64,000 nucleotides of DNA from Pseudocercospora fijiensis CIRAD86 (taxonomy: Eukaryota > Ascomycota > Dothideomycetes > Mycosphaerellales > Mycosphaerellaceae): contig NW_006921539.1 in the NCBI RefSeq assembly GCF_000340215.1, positions 2,942,056 through 3,006,055 on the forward strand, written 5' to 3'. The stretch's first letter is position 1; each line of letters starts with the position of its first letter. This document shows positions 12,166 through 22,132 of the stretch, piece after piece. Under the pieces are notes generated by a model. That model was not told where the DNA came from. It worked only from the letters and a program-made list of their open reading frames with translations, and did no database searches. A program made the position numbers and the translations under genes.

Positions 12166-12434
12166 GCGGTACGGCAAGGTAATATTGCTAAAGTAAAGCG
12201 TTTGTGAATTTCTATATCCGTAGTAGTTGCTGCTAGATACAGAAACTATAATTCTAGTCGGGTAAGATTCGCGACCTTGCGACAATAGTTAGTACGGATT
12301 AGCTTCGCGCTATAATAAGGTAATATTACTCGAGTAAAGCGTTTGTAGATTTCTATATCCGTAGTAGTTACTACTAGATATAGAAATTGTAAATCGGCTA
12401 AGGTAAGCTTTACGACCTAGGCGACAATAGTTAG
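12166..12434. repeat. Tandem duplication (about 130 bp) with a hairpin in each copy
   Basis: The two halves (about 12,166-12,297 and 12,298-12,434) share TTAGCTTCGCG, GTAATATT, AGTAAAGCGTTTGT, a hairpin (ATTTCTATATCCGTAGTAG ... AGATATAGAAATT) and a closing GCGACAATAGTTAG. Differences are mostly C/T or G/A. Each unit carries one member of the palindrome family, so the palindrome duplicates as part of larger repeats. Confidence 0.75.
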
Positions 12435-12585
12435 GGTTTCTTTAAGCCCGAGGCTCCCCGATACTATCCCTACGAACTAATAATAGTAGAACTGTAGATT
12501 ATAGTAAAAGGGACTAATTAGGTTTTAAGTTTAGAGTAGAGGAGAGTAACTAGTTAGGATTAATTAGGATATATATAACTAATCG

Positions 12586-12930
12586 ATTTTCTATATCTAT
12601 AGTAAATATATACGAATATAGAAAGTCGATTACTACGAAGGTAGATTACTACGAAGGTAGATTACTATAAAGGTAGATTGCTATAAAGGTAGATTGCTAC
12701 GAATATAGAAAGTCGATTATAGCGAAGGTAGACTACTACGAAGGTCGATTGCTACGAATATAGAAAGTCGATTATAGCGAAGGTCGATTACTACGAAGGT
12801 CGAGCGGTTAAAAGCTAGTCGTCTCGTACTTAAGTCGTAAAGTCGTAAAGTAGTACAGTCGTAAAGTCGATTCGCCGAGTCTGTACTATCTTTTCTGTAT
12901 TTATAGCGCGTAGTATAGGATATAGAAAAT
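12586..12930. repeat. Short tandem array (GATTACTACGAAGGTA) between two hairpins
   Basis: About ten copies of a 16-18 bp unit of the type AGATTACTACGAAGGT, followed by an AGTCGTAA array (12,832-12,870). The block is flanked by palindromes with arms TTTTCTATATC ... GAATATAGAAAG (12,586-12,628) and TTTTCTGTATT ... GGATATAGAAAA (12,891-12,930). Confidence 0.7.
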
Positions 12931-13039
12931 GTAAGCTAAATAATAGAATCGAGCGTACGAAGGACTCTTTAATCGTTCTATACTAAATCACTTTAGTAGT
13001 ATATATTTGTGTATCTACTAGCTAAGGCTACGAATATAG

Positions 13040-13250
13040 AAAATCCTATACGTGTAATTTTTGCGCTAATGTTTCCTATACGTATAATTTTTGTACTAAT
13101 GTTTCCTGTACCTGTAATTCCTATAGCTACAAAAAGCTAGTTAGATAGGACTAGTCCTATCTGAGTAATTCCTATACTAATGTTTACTATCTGAGTAAGA
13201 GGAGTCCCATCTCAGTAATTACTATGCCAATGATTCCCATTTGAGTATTT
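13040..13250. repeat. 30-bp tandem repeat at the RIP/gene-island border
   Basis: Units start at about 13,044, 13,074, 13,104 (partial), 13,155, 13,185 (partial), 13,206 and 13,236 (partial). The unit nearest the genes reads CCCATCTCAGTAATT and then ACTATGCCAATGATT. The unit at 13,155 reads CCTATCTGAGTAATT and then CCTATACTAATGTTT. The conversions CCCAT to CCTAT and GCCAAT to ACTAAT are C-to-T changes at CpA, the RIP signature. The island sequence starts right after this array. Confidence 0.75.
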
Positions 13251-13586
13251 ACCCGGTTTAGGATTGCTGCCATTTCGCCTGGAAGCCTTTAATCAGAACA
13301 AACAATGATTATTATATTCGAGGCCTTTCAAAGTGATATTACCGTGCATGCTTGGGTTTCCTGTACTCGCGATCGAATTCGCTCCAATGCATACCAATTC
13401 CCCCAACCCATCGTCATTATCTGTGTGATTCACGATTGCTGTTCCGAAAGCTCCGAATGGACAAGGAGATACTAGGTCTGAGAGTGCTGATTCGCGACTC
13501 GCATCCAATATGCTCGTGTGGAAAATGGAATTCCATTGATAGACAGACTTGCTTCTGATATTGGTTGCTGTTGGCTTTGATGGCAT
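13187..13586 (-). pseudogene. Cytidine/dCMP-type deaminase, 3'-truncated at the border
   Basis: The first exon (13,586-13,343) encodes a fungal CMP/dCMP-type zinc deaminase N-terminal half: SPCPFGAFGTAIVNHT (residues 40-55), ELVCIGANSIASTGNPSMH. It ends at CACG|GTAATATC. The open frame runs past this donor, but splicing out 13,342-13,279 (64 nt, GTAATAT...TTCCAG) restores MHGEMAAILNR, giving the catalytic HGE (81-83). I take that as good evidence for the intron. Family members continue for over 100 residues to the second zinc motif PCxxC. Here the frame runs into the 30-bp repeat and stops at 13,187-13,189, giving a chimeric 111-aa ORF without the PCxxC ligands, so it should be inactive. An upstream ATG at 13,640 is also possible. 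Confidence 0.7.
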
Positions 13587-13735
13587 GAAGTCAAGTCTGC
13601 GAGAAAGGCGATGGCAAGGATAGGGCGCAGCATCCTGCAAGCTCCGATATTGATGAGGTCCCGGTACTTGGGTTTCCTCCCATGACCTACATGTTTTCTG
13701 AGATGAATAGGCAATAATGACTTATAGGTGTGGAT

Positions 13736-14467
13736 TCATGCATGCATGATGCAGTCAAGCTTATCGTGGGATGTCGCTGGCCGCCGCTTCTTTGGTTGGG
13801 CCGAGATAAGACATGGCTCCATGTTGAAGCGACGTGGAAGGGAACTACGTTGACAAGTGATGACACACGGCAGGAAGCATGAGATAGACATGTGAAGTTG
13901 ACCAATGGAAAGAGAGTGGGAAGATGTGAAGCGAAGGATGCCTGAAGAAAGCAGGACCTTGATGGTAAGATACTTCGGGATTGTTCGCGGAGACCTTTGT
14001 GGCCTGAGGCAGAGGTTCTTTTGCATTAGCATGGCAATAGGACCACGAAGAATGGCTCCAAGCTCAGGATCTTCGCTATCGTATGATCGATCCATTGGCT
14101 CCACCTCAAGTCGTGTGAGTCTTCCGCAGACAATGGTCCACGCCTATACTCCAGGCAGAAGATGTCGTTTCATTCTGCTTTCCATCATCCAGCCCACTGC
14201 AGTTGTTGTATGATCAGTCTCAGAAATGATGAGGATCAAGTCTGTGGCATGAGAAGAGGCATTAGTGTCGAGGAGAAAGCGATAGACCTCTAGGATGGAA
14301 TGTCGGATGCACGCTAACATGCCGGCAGACTTGTTCCGATGCGATTCATCCGGTGGTGCTGCCTGGTATGGATGAATTTGACGATTGATCCCAAACAGAC
14401 AAGGACCATGCTGACCAGCTTGGACGACTTCAAGGACTGCCAGCGGCACAATTCCGCCGAGCTAAAT
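13736..14467 (-). pseudogene. Decayed gene remnant, family not recognised
   Basis: A minus-strand frame of protein-like composition runs from a possible 3' splice site (TTTAG at about 14,468) through segments such as KSAGMLACIRHSILEVYRFL, DLILIISETDHTTTAVGWMM and VEPMDRSYDSEDPELGAILR. It is broken by one TAG at 14,144-14,146, in the middle of the best-looking part (LLPGV*AWTIVCGRL). After about 13,950 it becomes low quality. There is no room for upstream exons before the cyclophilin gene, so the remnant is probably 5'-truncated. The sequence has normal CpA/TpG, so it decayed without heavy RIP. I do not recognise the family. Confidence 0.4.
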
Positions 14468-14556
14468 CTTTACGCAGTCCTGGCCTTGACAGGATTGTTG
14501 TGCACATTTTAGCGAATTGAGCTCAGTACGGACACGGCAAAGACATCCCGGAAGTC

Positions 14557-15145
14557 TCACATCTCGCCGCACTGCGCAATTACCACGTTTTGTTGTGGGT
14601 GGTCGCCAGGTTTGGTGCGTACGTTCTCAATCTTTTTGACCACGTCTAAGCCGTCCACCACTTTGCCGAAAACAACGTGCTTCCCATTCAAGTGCGGCGT
14701 TGGCACAGTCGTGATGAAGAATTGACAGCCATTGGTGTTAGGACCAGAGTTCTGCGAATACCAGTCAGCATCGCGCACCAATTCACTTCCAGCTCTGCTG
14801 ATCACTCACCGCCATGCTCAACAGTCCCTCTCGATCATGCCTCAACTGAAAATTCTCGTCTGCAAAGCTGCTGGTCCCGTAGATAGTGGCACTTCCAGTA
14901 CCATCGCCGTTCAAGAAGTCTCCACCCTGAAGCATGAAGTCTTTAATGACGCGATGAAACGTGCTGCCCTTGTAGCCCAAAGGTTTTCCCAGATGGTTCT
15001 TGGTCTCGCCTGTACAGAATTGACGAAAGTTCTCTGCTGTTCTTGGCGTCACGTCGGCGAAGAGCTCCATCTTGATACGACCAAGAGGTTCGCCGCCGAG
15101 GGTGATGTCGAAGAATACGACTGGGTTGCCTGATGGAGCGGCCAT
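14557..15145 (-). CDS. cyp3: Peptidyl-prolyl cis-trans isomerase H (cyclophilin H)
   Basis: Two exons, 15,145-14,810 and 14,751-14,557, with a 58-nt intron (GTGAGT...TTCGCAG), give 176 aa. The whole protein is one cyclophilin domain, with [44 protein letters not shown] and KHVVFG. It ends VVIAQCGEM, as in PPIH/Usa-Cyp; known members bind the U4/U6.U5 tri-snRNP through Prp4/Prp18 and catalyse X-Pro isomerisation during splicing. The catalytic Arg lies in FHRVI. The position usually held by the cyclosporin-contacting Trp is His (TPHLNGKH), which in other cyclophilins lowers drug affinity. The start MAAPSGNP was chosen by family length. An in-frame ATG at 15,196 would add 17 residues ([17 protein letters not shown]). 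It lies 313 bp downstream of LEU1, on the same strand. Confidence 0.95.
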
Positions 15146-15458
15146 TGTCGTTGCCTGTTGGATGTAGTGGTGAGATGCTGTCTTGGAAAGTTGCAAATGA
15201 TTGCGTACTGAAAAATGCTGTGGCGTGATCAGATGTGCTGATCGCCTGAAAGAGCTCCGGTCTGGGTATTATGCGACTGCAGTAGACAGGACAGGCAAGC
15301 GTATCCGCTAGGAAGAAGGCCAAAGAGACATGGGGAGCAGTAATTTGGAAATGAGAACGTCCATTCACAGATGGAGTGCTGCCTTGGCTTCGCTACAAAC
15401 GATATCAAGTCATCTTCGTGACACGGCATTCTCACCGCAATCATTACCGCGAGCGTCG

Positions 15459-17839
15459 CTACCATTCAAGCGGCTCGGTCTTGGTCTCGCCGCGATTTGT
15501 CTTGGGGACAGGCGCGGCCTCAACCTTTACCGCACCCGGCCTGTGCCTGGACAGATACCCAGACCCATCCAACCATGGAGTCTCCTCCGATCTCCTCTTT
15601 TCGAAATTTGTGATCTTCTCGTCGTCTTGCATGGTCAGCCCAATGTCGTCCAAACCATTGAGCAAGCAGTGTCGTCGGAACTCATCGCAATCAAACTTGG
15701 TAATCTCCTTGCCAGATGCATCCTTCACTATCAGATTCTCGAGATCAACTTCAAGTTCGTGGCCGGCATCCGCCTCTTCCATAAGCTTCTGCAAAGCCTT
15801 CTCATCTGTCACGCGAAGTGGCAACATGCCGTTCTTGAAGGTGTTGTTAAAGAAGATGTCGCCAAATGAGCTTGCAATGATACATTTGATGCCAAAGTCC
15901 AACAGGGCCCACGGCGCGTGTTCTCTCGAAGAGCCGCATCCGAAGTTGGGACCGCCGACAACCAGGATCTTCGCGTTGGTGTATGGCTCCTTGTTCAAGA
16001 CAAAGTCGGGGTTCCTCGAGCCGTCTTCATTGAAACGCCATGCGTGGAAAAGACCTTTTGACAGGCCAGATCGTTTGATGGTCTTCAAAAACTGCTTGGG
16101 AATAATGGCGTCAGTGTCGACATTGCTTCTATCCATTGGCGCAGCGATGCCCTTCAACTGTGTGAATTTTGGCATGCCACCCGCACCACCTGCAGGAGCT
16201 TTAGATTGTGTACCGGGGGTTTCCGAGACTGGCGCATCCAAAATCTTATCGAGGTCAACATCCGACTCTGGATCTTCAACATGACTCTCAACGGAAGTCG
16301 GCGCAGACTTGGCGCTTGGGAGTGCTTGCTCGTAGCCTTCCAGCTCCCGCACGTCAGCCAGCTTACCAGCTAGAGCCGCTGCTGCAGCCATTGCTGGGGA
16401 CATCAGATGTGTCCGTCCTCCCGCTCCCTGTCGACCCTCGAAATTGCGGTTGCTTGTTGATGCACATCGCTCGCCAGGAGACAGAATGTCTGGATTCATG
16501 CCCAAGCACATGGAGCAACCTGCTTCTCTCCATTCAAACCCGGCGTCGGTGAAGATCTTATCCAAGCCTTCCGATTCAGCTCTTTGTTTCACCAGGCCGG
16601 AACCTGGTACAATCATGGCACGCTTGAGGTTTGGCGCGATCTTCTTGCCCTTGACGATACGTGCGGCGATGCGAAGATCCTCGATTCGTGAATTAGTGCA
16701 AGAGCCGATGAAGACTTTGTCGAGGACTATGTCTGTCATGGGAGTACCAGCTTCCAGCCCCATATATTTCAAGGCGCGCTCGCATGCTTGCTTCTTGTCC
16801 TTGTCCTGGAAGTCATCTGGGCCAGGCACCTTGCCAGTGATGGGCACGACGTCTTGGGGTGAAGTACCCCAGGAGACCGTAGGGGCGATGTCCTTGGCAT
16901 CGATGATGATTTCAGCGTCCCACTTTGCGCCAGGGTCGCTCTTCAGTGCCTGCCAGTGCTTGACGGCCTTCTTCCATTCTTCTGAGTCTGGCTTTGGGGC
17001 CAATGGCTTGCCCTTGATGTACTCAAATGTGATCTCATCTGGAGCGACCATGCCAGCACGCGCACCTCCCTCGATGGACATATTGCACATACTCATTCTG
17101 GCCTCCATGCTCAAGGCTCGAATGGCAGAGCCGCAGAACTCGATGACATGACCAGTACCTCCAGCTGTGCCAATTTGTCCGATGACATGTAAGACAATGT
17201 CCTTGCTGCTGACTGCTGGTGCAAGCTCGCCATCAACCCGAACCTTCATGTTCTTACTCCGGCTGGTCATGAGAGTCTGTGTGGCCAAGACATGCTCGAC
17301 TTCACTCGTGCCAATGCCGAATGCAAGAGCGCCGAAAGCGCCATGAGTACTGGTGTGCGAGTCACCACATACCACTGTTGTGCCAGGAAGAGTGAAGCCT
17401 TGCTCAGGTCCGATGACATGAACAATACCTTGCCTCTTATCGCCAAGGCCAAAATAGGTGAGCTTGAAGTCCTTCACATTCTGCTCCAGCGTCTCGCACT
17501 GTATTCTGCTGTCCTCCTCTTCCACGAATTGGCTAATGTTCTTGAAGTTTTTCCGGGGCGTCGTTGGGACATTGTGATCTGTTGTCGCTAGGGTGTTGTC
17601 TGGTCTCCGCACCTTGCGGCCGGCATTCTTCAGTCCTTCGAAGGCCTGTGGGCTTGTGACTTCGTGGACGAGATGTCGGTCAATGTAAAGCAAGACTGTG
17701 CCATCCGGCTTTTCGTCGACCTTGGAATCATGTTAGAAGGACGATAGTTCACTGCAAATGCACGGCCATTGGGGCTTACGATGTGCTGCTCAAACACCTT
17801 GTCGTAGAGCGTCGACGGGCCTTTCACCACGCCCGGCAT
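15459..17839 (-). CDS. LEU1: 3-isopropylmalate dehydratase (alpha-IPM isomerase)
   Basis: Exons 17,839-17,780 and 17,720-15,459 (59-nt intron GTAAGC...TTCCAAG) give 773 aa, the usual length of the fused fungal enzyme. It interconverts 2- and 3-isopropylmalate in leucine biosynthesis, in the cytosol. The N-terminal aconitase-type domain carries [15 protein letters not shown] and the [4Fe-4S] ligands Cys361 (GSCTNSR), Cys422 and Cys425 ([12 protein letters not shown]). An acidic, Ala-rich linker (about residues 465-535) joins the C-terminal swivel domain, with [17 protein letters not shown] and [17 protein letters not shown]. In bacteria the two parts are LeuC and LeuD. The first exon is only 20 codons ([20 protein letters not shown]). 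The upstream region is shared with the divergent peptidase gene. No CCGGNNCCGG Leu3 site was seen there. Confidence 0.97.
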
Positions 17840-18405
17840 GATGGAAGCAATTCTTTCGTGTGGCGTGGTGATTTTGGGGCGAGGCGAGGCGAGGCGGGAA
17901 ATGTGTCAGGTCAACGTCAAGGTGTGGTGTGGTACATATGGCATTTCTTGATCGAGGTCCAATGCCGATGTCGGGCCACGTAAAATCAACAACTGATTAA
18001 GACAGCAATATGATTGGCCACCATGTGATCACAACCTTGCTGCACTGTGCCGCACAGATTCGATCTTGCGCGGGGCCTGACTCTTGGCCAACTTGGCTCG
18101 CCGGTCGTTACAGTTTACAGTTTACAGTGTATATGTAGATACCATCATCAATCATCAATCGTCAATCGTCAATCGTCAATCGTCAATCGTCAATCGTCAA
18201 TCGTCAATCGTCAATCGTCAATCGTCAATCGTCAATCGTCAATCGTCAATCGTCAATCGTCAATCACTAATCACTTCGCCTCATCGACATCGACATCGAC
18301 AATTCGACATTGACATCCATCCCAGCCATCACCCACCCACCCACCTTCGGCTTATCAGCTTCTGTAGTCCATGTCCGTTGCAGAGCGAAGACACCACTCC
18401 CCAAC
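17840..18405. promoter_or_regulatory. Divergent intergenic region LEU1 / M28 peptidase
   Basis: The 566-bp region must hold both promoters. It contains a GAGGC-type repeat (about 17,879-17,900), an inverted CCAAT box (ATTGG at 18,012-18,016) and a long heptamer repeat described separately, followed by a CATCGACATCGACA stretch near the peptidase start. The elements are seen; their function is inference. Confidence 0.5.
18144..18270. repeat. Heptanucleotide microsatellite (AATCGTC)n
   Basis: About 15 near-perfect copies of AATCGTC, preceded by ATCATCA variants and followed by AATCACTAATCACT. The array is 140 bp upstream of the M28 peptidase start, so it lies in its 5' UTR or core promoter. Because 7 is not a multiple of 3 it is open in several frames, which creates spurious Asn/Arg/Gln/Ser-rich ORFs. 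Confidence 0.95.
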
Positions 18406-19871
18406 ATGAAGCTCTCTACAGTGCTCTTGGCCTCCACAGCATCGGCTCTCTCAGTGCCCACCTGGGCCGATCTTGCAAATGCAGTCCAAGGCCAGAATCC
18501 TTTCGCCAGCAGCGAGAAGTACCTCGTTGAGCTGTCGCCAGAAGAGCAGATATGGGTTACTGAAGATGAGAAGTGGGCACTTCGCCGCGATGGCATCAAG
18601 TTCTTCGATATCACTGAGCAGTCTGCCGATCCCGATTTTGCCGTGCGACAGAAGAGCAACAGGAAAACACAGAAAGTGACATATCCCAAGAAAACTACCC
18701 AGAACGAGGCGCTATCGACGTTGCTCAAGGAGCTCGATAAGAAGAATATGAGGGAAAACCTAGAGGTCTTTACAAGGTACGTACATCCAGGGAGTACATG
18801 TCGACGTTGGCGAGCCTGTCTCTCAACATAACCTCTTACTCTTGGATGCAGCAGACCATGTACTGCGACATGTCCGAGTCACAAGGACATATGTTAGACA
18901 AGTAAGAGATTGACACTGCTTAACAGTTATCACACCCGCTATTATAAGAGCGATTATGGTCGTCAGTCTTCGGAATGGCTACTGGGTCAAGTGAATAAGA
19001 CCCTCACAGATGCCGGCGTTGGAATCGTTCGTCCCTTTACTCATCCTTGGGGCCAAAACAGCATTATTGCCACTCTACCAGGCAAGAGCGAGAAGACTGT
19101 GGTTATTGGTGCACATCAGGACAGCATAAATCTCTTCTTGCCCTCCATTCTTGCTGCCCCGGGGGCTGACGACGATGGCTCGGGCACCGTCACTATCCTT
19201 GAGGCTCTGCGTGTGATCTTGGAGGACAAGGATATCGCACAAGGCAAGGCTGAGAATACCCTCGAGTTCCATTGGTAAGTGGAGCATTGCAGTCGTCGTT
19301 CAATTCATCGACCACTGCGTCGCAGCTTGCCAGTCGGACCGCCCGCGTTGAAGATAGACATGCTGGCGTTAGACCACATTTCAGAGATTCCTGTTGCTTC
19401 GCGCGTCTACTGATCTTTCACAGGTACTCTGCTGAAGAGGGCGGCTTGCTGGGATCCCAAGCTATATTCAATGCGTACGAGAGAGATGGAAGGGACGTCA
19501 AGGCTATGCTTCAGCAGGACATGACCGGCTATACCCACGGTACACTTGAAGCCGGAGAGCCCGAAAGCGTGGGTGTCATCACGGACTACGTCGACCCGGG
19601 CCTCACGGAATTTATCAAGGAGGTGGTAAGCACATACTGCACAATTCCGTACGTCGAGACCAAGTGCGGATATGCTTGCAGTGACCACGCCTCTGCTTCC
19701 AAAGCTGGCTATCCCAGTGCATTCGTCATTGAGTCCGACTTCAAATACAGCGATAAGAAGATTCACACGACGGAGGACAAGATCGAATACCTGGATTTCA
19801 ACCATATGCTGCAGCACGCCCGTCTCACACTCGGTCTGGCATACGAGCTCGCCTTTGCCAAGTTCGATTAG
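18406..19871 (+). CDS. Secreted M28 family aminopeptidase
   Basis: Three exons, 18,406-18,776, 18,927-19,274 and 19,424-19,871, give 388 aa. The introns are 150 nt (GTACGT...TTAACAG) and 149 nt (GTAAGT...TTTCACAG). The first join restores [14 protein letters not shown] and the second FHWYSAEEGG, both conserved in fungal leucine-aminopeptidase-like M28 enzymes. Residues 1-15 are a signal peptide. A propeptide-like region precedes the catalytic domain. Zinc/catalytic residues: His187 (GAHQDS), the GADDDGSG Asp cluster (205-207), Glu244-Glu245 (AEEGG), Asp272 (QDMTGY) and the late His in [10 protein letters not shown]. It is expected to remove N-terminal amino acids from peptides outside the cell. 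A second short exon inside intron 1 was considered but does not fit the family. Confidence 0.93.
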
Positions 19872-21108
19872 ACTGCTGTACGATCTTACTGCCTCACCAA
19901 GGCTTCACTATTTTTGTACTTCTCCTGATCGACAATGCATAGTCCCTGATGAACCAGACCGAGAGGTGGTGTGCGGAGAATGTAGGAACCTCGATATTGA
20001 CGTACGGCGACCCAAGATGGCGGGTATTGGGGCATGGGGCATGGGTCTGGGGGCAGAGGGTGGGCACTGGGCAGCTGTCAGATTTGAGACCTTGCACGTG
20101 TCTGGCGTTTGCGCAAGGCACTCCACATTCCAGCGCTCGCCATGCCCAGTGCCCGCTCGTCGAAAGTAGCTCGATCATCATCATATCCATGACCGATCTT
20201 AAGAGTTCACCATTCTGTTCCACTTGCTTCATCGTGGAGGGGTGAGATTACGGCAATGCTGATGCGAAAGCGAGTTGAGCGCGAACGTGCAGGTGTATGT
20301 ACGACGCAAGACCTAGTGCTGCAGCTAGAAAAGCTGCTGTGCGAGGGGCTTCCGTGCTTTGGCGGAAGGCTCGATGTCGATGCCTTCCAAGTTCCTTTCC
20401 CAACCTCACACCTGCGTCTGCGGCTACAGTCCGAGTGTGCCGTCGTGGCGAGCGCTTCTGCTGGGCGACACAGGGCGATTTGATTCCTCGGTGCTGCAAG
20501 GAACAGGTTATCGGGTACTTGCAGAGAGCCGGTGATGAGGCAAAATGGCGCGTCTCACGTAAAGTCGTGGTCAACCAGCCCAGCCAAGATTTGGGCTGCG
20601 TTGTGGCTACCTTTAGCATACATCACAAAATCGTGAGTGCACTACTGCTGCAAGACTCGCAGCCACATCTTTCCCGACGCTAGGCATGCGCGCCTTCCTG
20701 GCTAGAGGCCCTCTGTGCTGGGCACGGCAGGGGTGTCCGATCATCAAAAGCTGTACAGTAGAGACTAGAGACGTTTCACTGAAGCGTGCAGTGACAGTCG
20801 AACGACGGGAGCATTTAATTTGGGCCTCGTGCAAGGCTCTGACCTCGCTTCAATCCCGTTGCTCGACTCCCTCGGCGACGTTCCTGGTTCTTCGCGTTCA
20901 ATTGACAAGCCTGCTCGACGGAAGGACCGCACGTGGCGAACGACGCTCGTTTGGAATACATAAAGAGGCCTGAGCGGGACCATTTGCATTCTGCAACCTG
21001 CCACTTTCAACAACCACTGCCGACAGGCATAGATAATCTTCTCCATCTGCCTGCCTGCCTGCCTGGCTTCGATCACACTCGCTCGTTCCACAACACCTCT
21101 CCACAGCC
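19872..21108. other. Intergenic region, no gene supported
   Basis: Several open frames of 70-180 codons overlap on both strands, but none has a recognisable domain, and composition is unbiased. A 12-bp perfect inverted repeat, GGGCACTGGGCA (20,062-20,073) and TGCCCAGTGCCC (20,143-20,154), lies in the 3' flank of the peptidase gene. A CTGCCTGCCTGCCTGC run (21,048-21,065) lies in the probable 5' UTR of the next gene. Confidence 0.5.
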
Positions 21109-22132
21109 ATGCTCCTCTTCGCTTTCTTGCCGCTGCTCGCCAGCTTGGGAGATGCCTTGCCACAGGAGGACTGCTCGACCACAACCAAGCAAGTAATCGT
21201 TCCCACGAGAACCGCAACATACACATCAACAGTCGTCGTTACAGAACGGCCTTCGACTGCCAGGAACTTAGGCACCTTCACTTTGTGGACTACCATCTCT
21301 TCAACCAAGACTCTCCAGACGCTGACAAGCACCGAGACGACCTGCGGCGAGACTGGTGTCGTGTAAGTGTGGGTAACGTCAGGTCTGGAGAATGAGTCTC
21401 TAACACTCAGATAGGACGATACCGGCATCGGTAATCACAGTCTATGGCAGCGAGGATGTTGCCAAGCGCTCTGCGCCATCATCAAATCCAGCTCTTGCCA
21501 AGGAGAAGCGAGCTCTTGGATTGAAGCCAAGGGCTTGCGTGGTGACCGAGACTTCGTACACCACATACGGGCAGACATACACCTACATCCCAGCTAGCCA
21601 AACGAGCACCTTCTTCGACTATACCGCTTTCAGCCAGGCCACGGTGACGAGCACTAGATCTGGAGTCACGGGCACTGCCTACGCGATAGCAACGACCCAC
21701 GAGACGAGCACGGTAATGTGCGGCCCGACGACAAGCACATCAACCGCGTCGACTTCTACTGTCTCGATGGATGCGAAGTGTTCGCCAGCTGCCATGACGA
21801 GTGCTTACAATGGTTACGGCATCGAATGGCTCTCAGACACGCCAGCCACGGGTGCAACGTACAAGACGAACACCAGCGACGCCTCAAAGTGCTGCCAGCT
21901 TTGTGCAACTTCGTGGCAATGCGCGGCCAGCGCTTGGGACATCAGAAGTGGCGAGTGCAGGCTGGAATTCCCGACGGATCCACTGACGACCGAGATGAAT
22001 TGCGGCGAAGGCGTGCTGGCGTATTACGACGCTGGTCCTGCAGATCCAATGTCTCCAGGAGCTGGATGGTACGTCGCTCAAGTTTGTGGAAGTGCGAATT
22101 TTGGCGCATCGCAGCCCGATGATGGATCATGA
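21109..22132 (+). CDS. Secreted Ser/Thr-rich protein with PAN/Apple domain
   Basis: Exons 21,109-21,362 and 21,415-22,132 join as GVVTIPAS and give 323 aa. Residues 1-17 are a signal peptide (MLLFAFLPLLASLGDA). Residues 18-210 are Thr/Ser-rich with repeated TTY/TST motifs typical of glycosylated cell-wall proteins. Dibasic Kex2-type sites occur near residues 103 (AKR) and 116 (KEKR). Residues about 216-290 form a PAN/Apple-like module with Cys244, Cys245, Cys248, Cys254, Cys266 and Cys281 and the pattern CCQLC...QCAASAWD...GECRLEF. PAN/Apple modules bind protein or carbohydrate. I infer a wall-associated or secreted protein; a role in host contact is only a possibility. No C-terminal GPI signal is visible. 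Its 52-nt intron resembles one in the exchanger gene. Confidence 0.8.
21363..21414 (+). repeat. Introner-like intron, copy A
   Basis: The intron begins GTAAGT and contains CGTCAGGTCTGGAG at 21,377-21,390 followed by a CTAAC branch site. Positions 21,377-21,404 match 24,477-24,504 (an intron of another gene) at 25 of 28 positions without gaps. Confidence 0.6.

Noticed and set aside
15376..17151. Long plus-strand open frames opposite LEU1 (302 and 235 codons)
   Set aside because: They mirror the codon pattern of the clearly identified LEU1 on the other strand and have no domain.
18047..18530. Asn/Arg/Gln/Ser repeat protein upstream of the M28 peptidase
   Set aside because: Produced by the AATCGTC heptamer; all frames through it are open and none belongs to a family.
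20248..21428. Several overlapping 70-176-codon frames on both strands
   Set aside because: No domains, signal peptide or splice logic; overlap each other and the start of the PAN gene.
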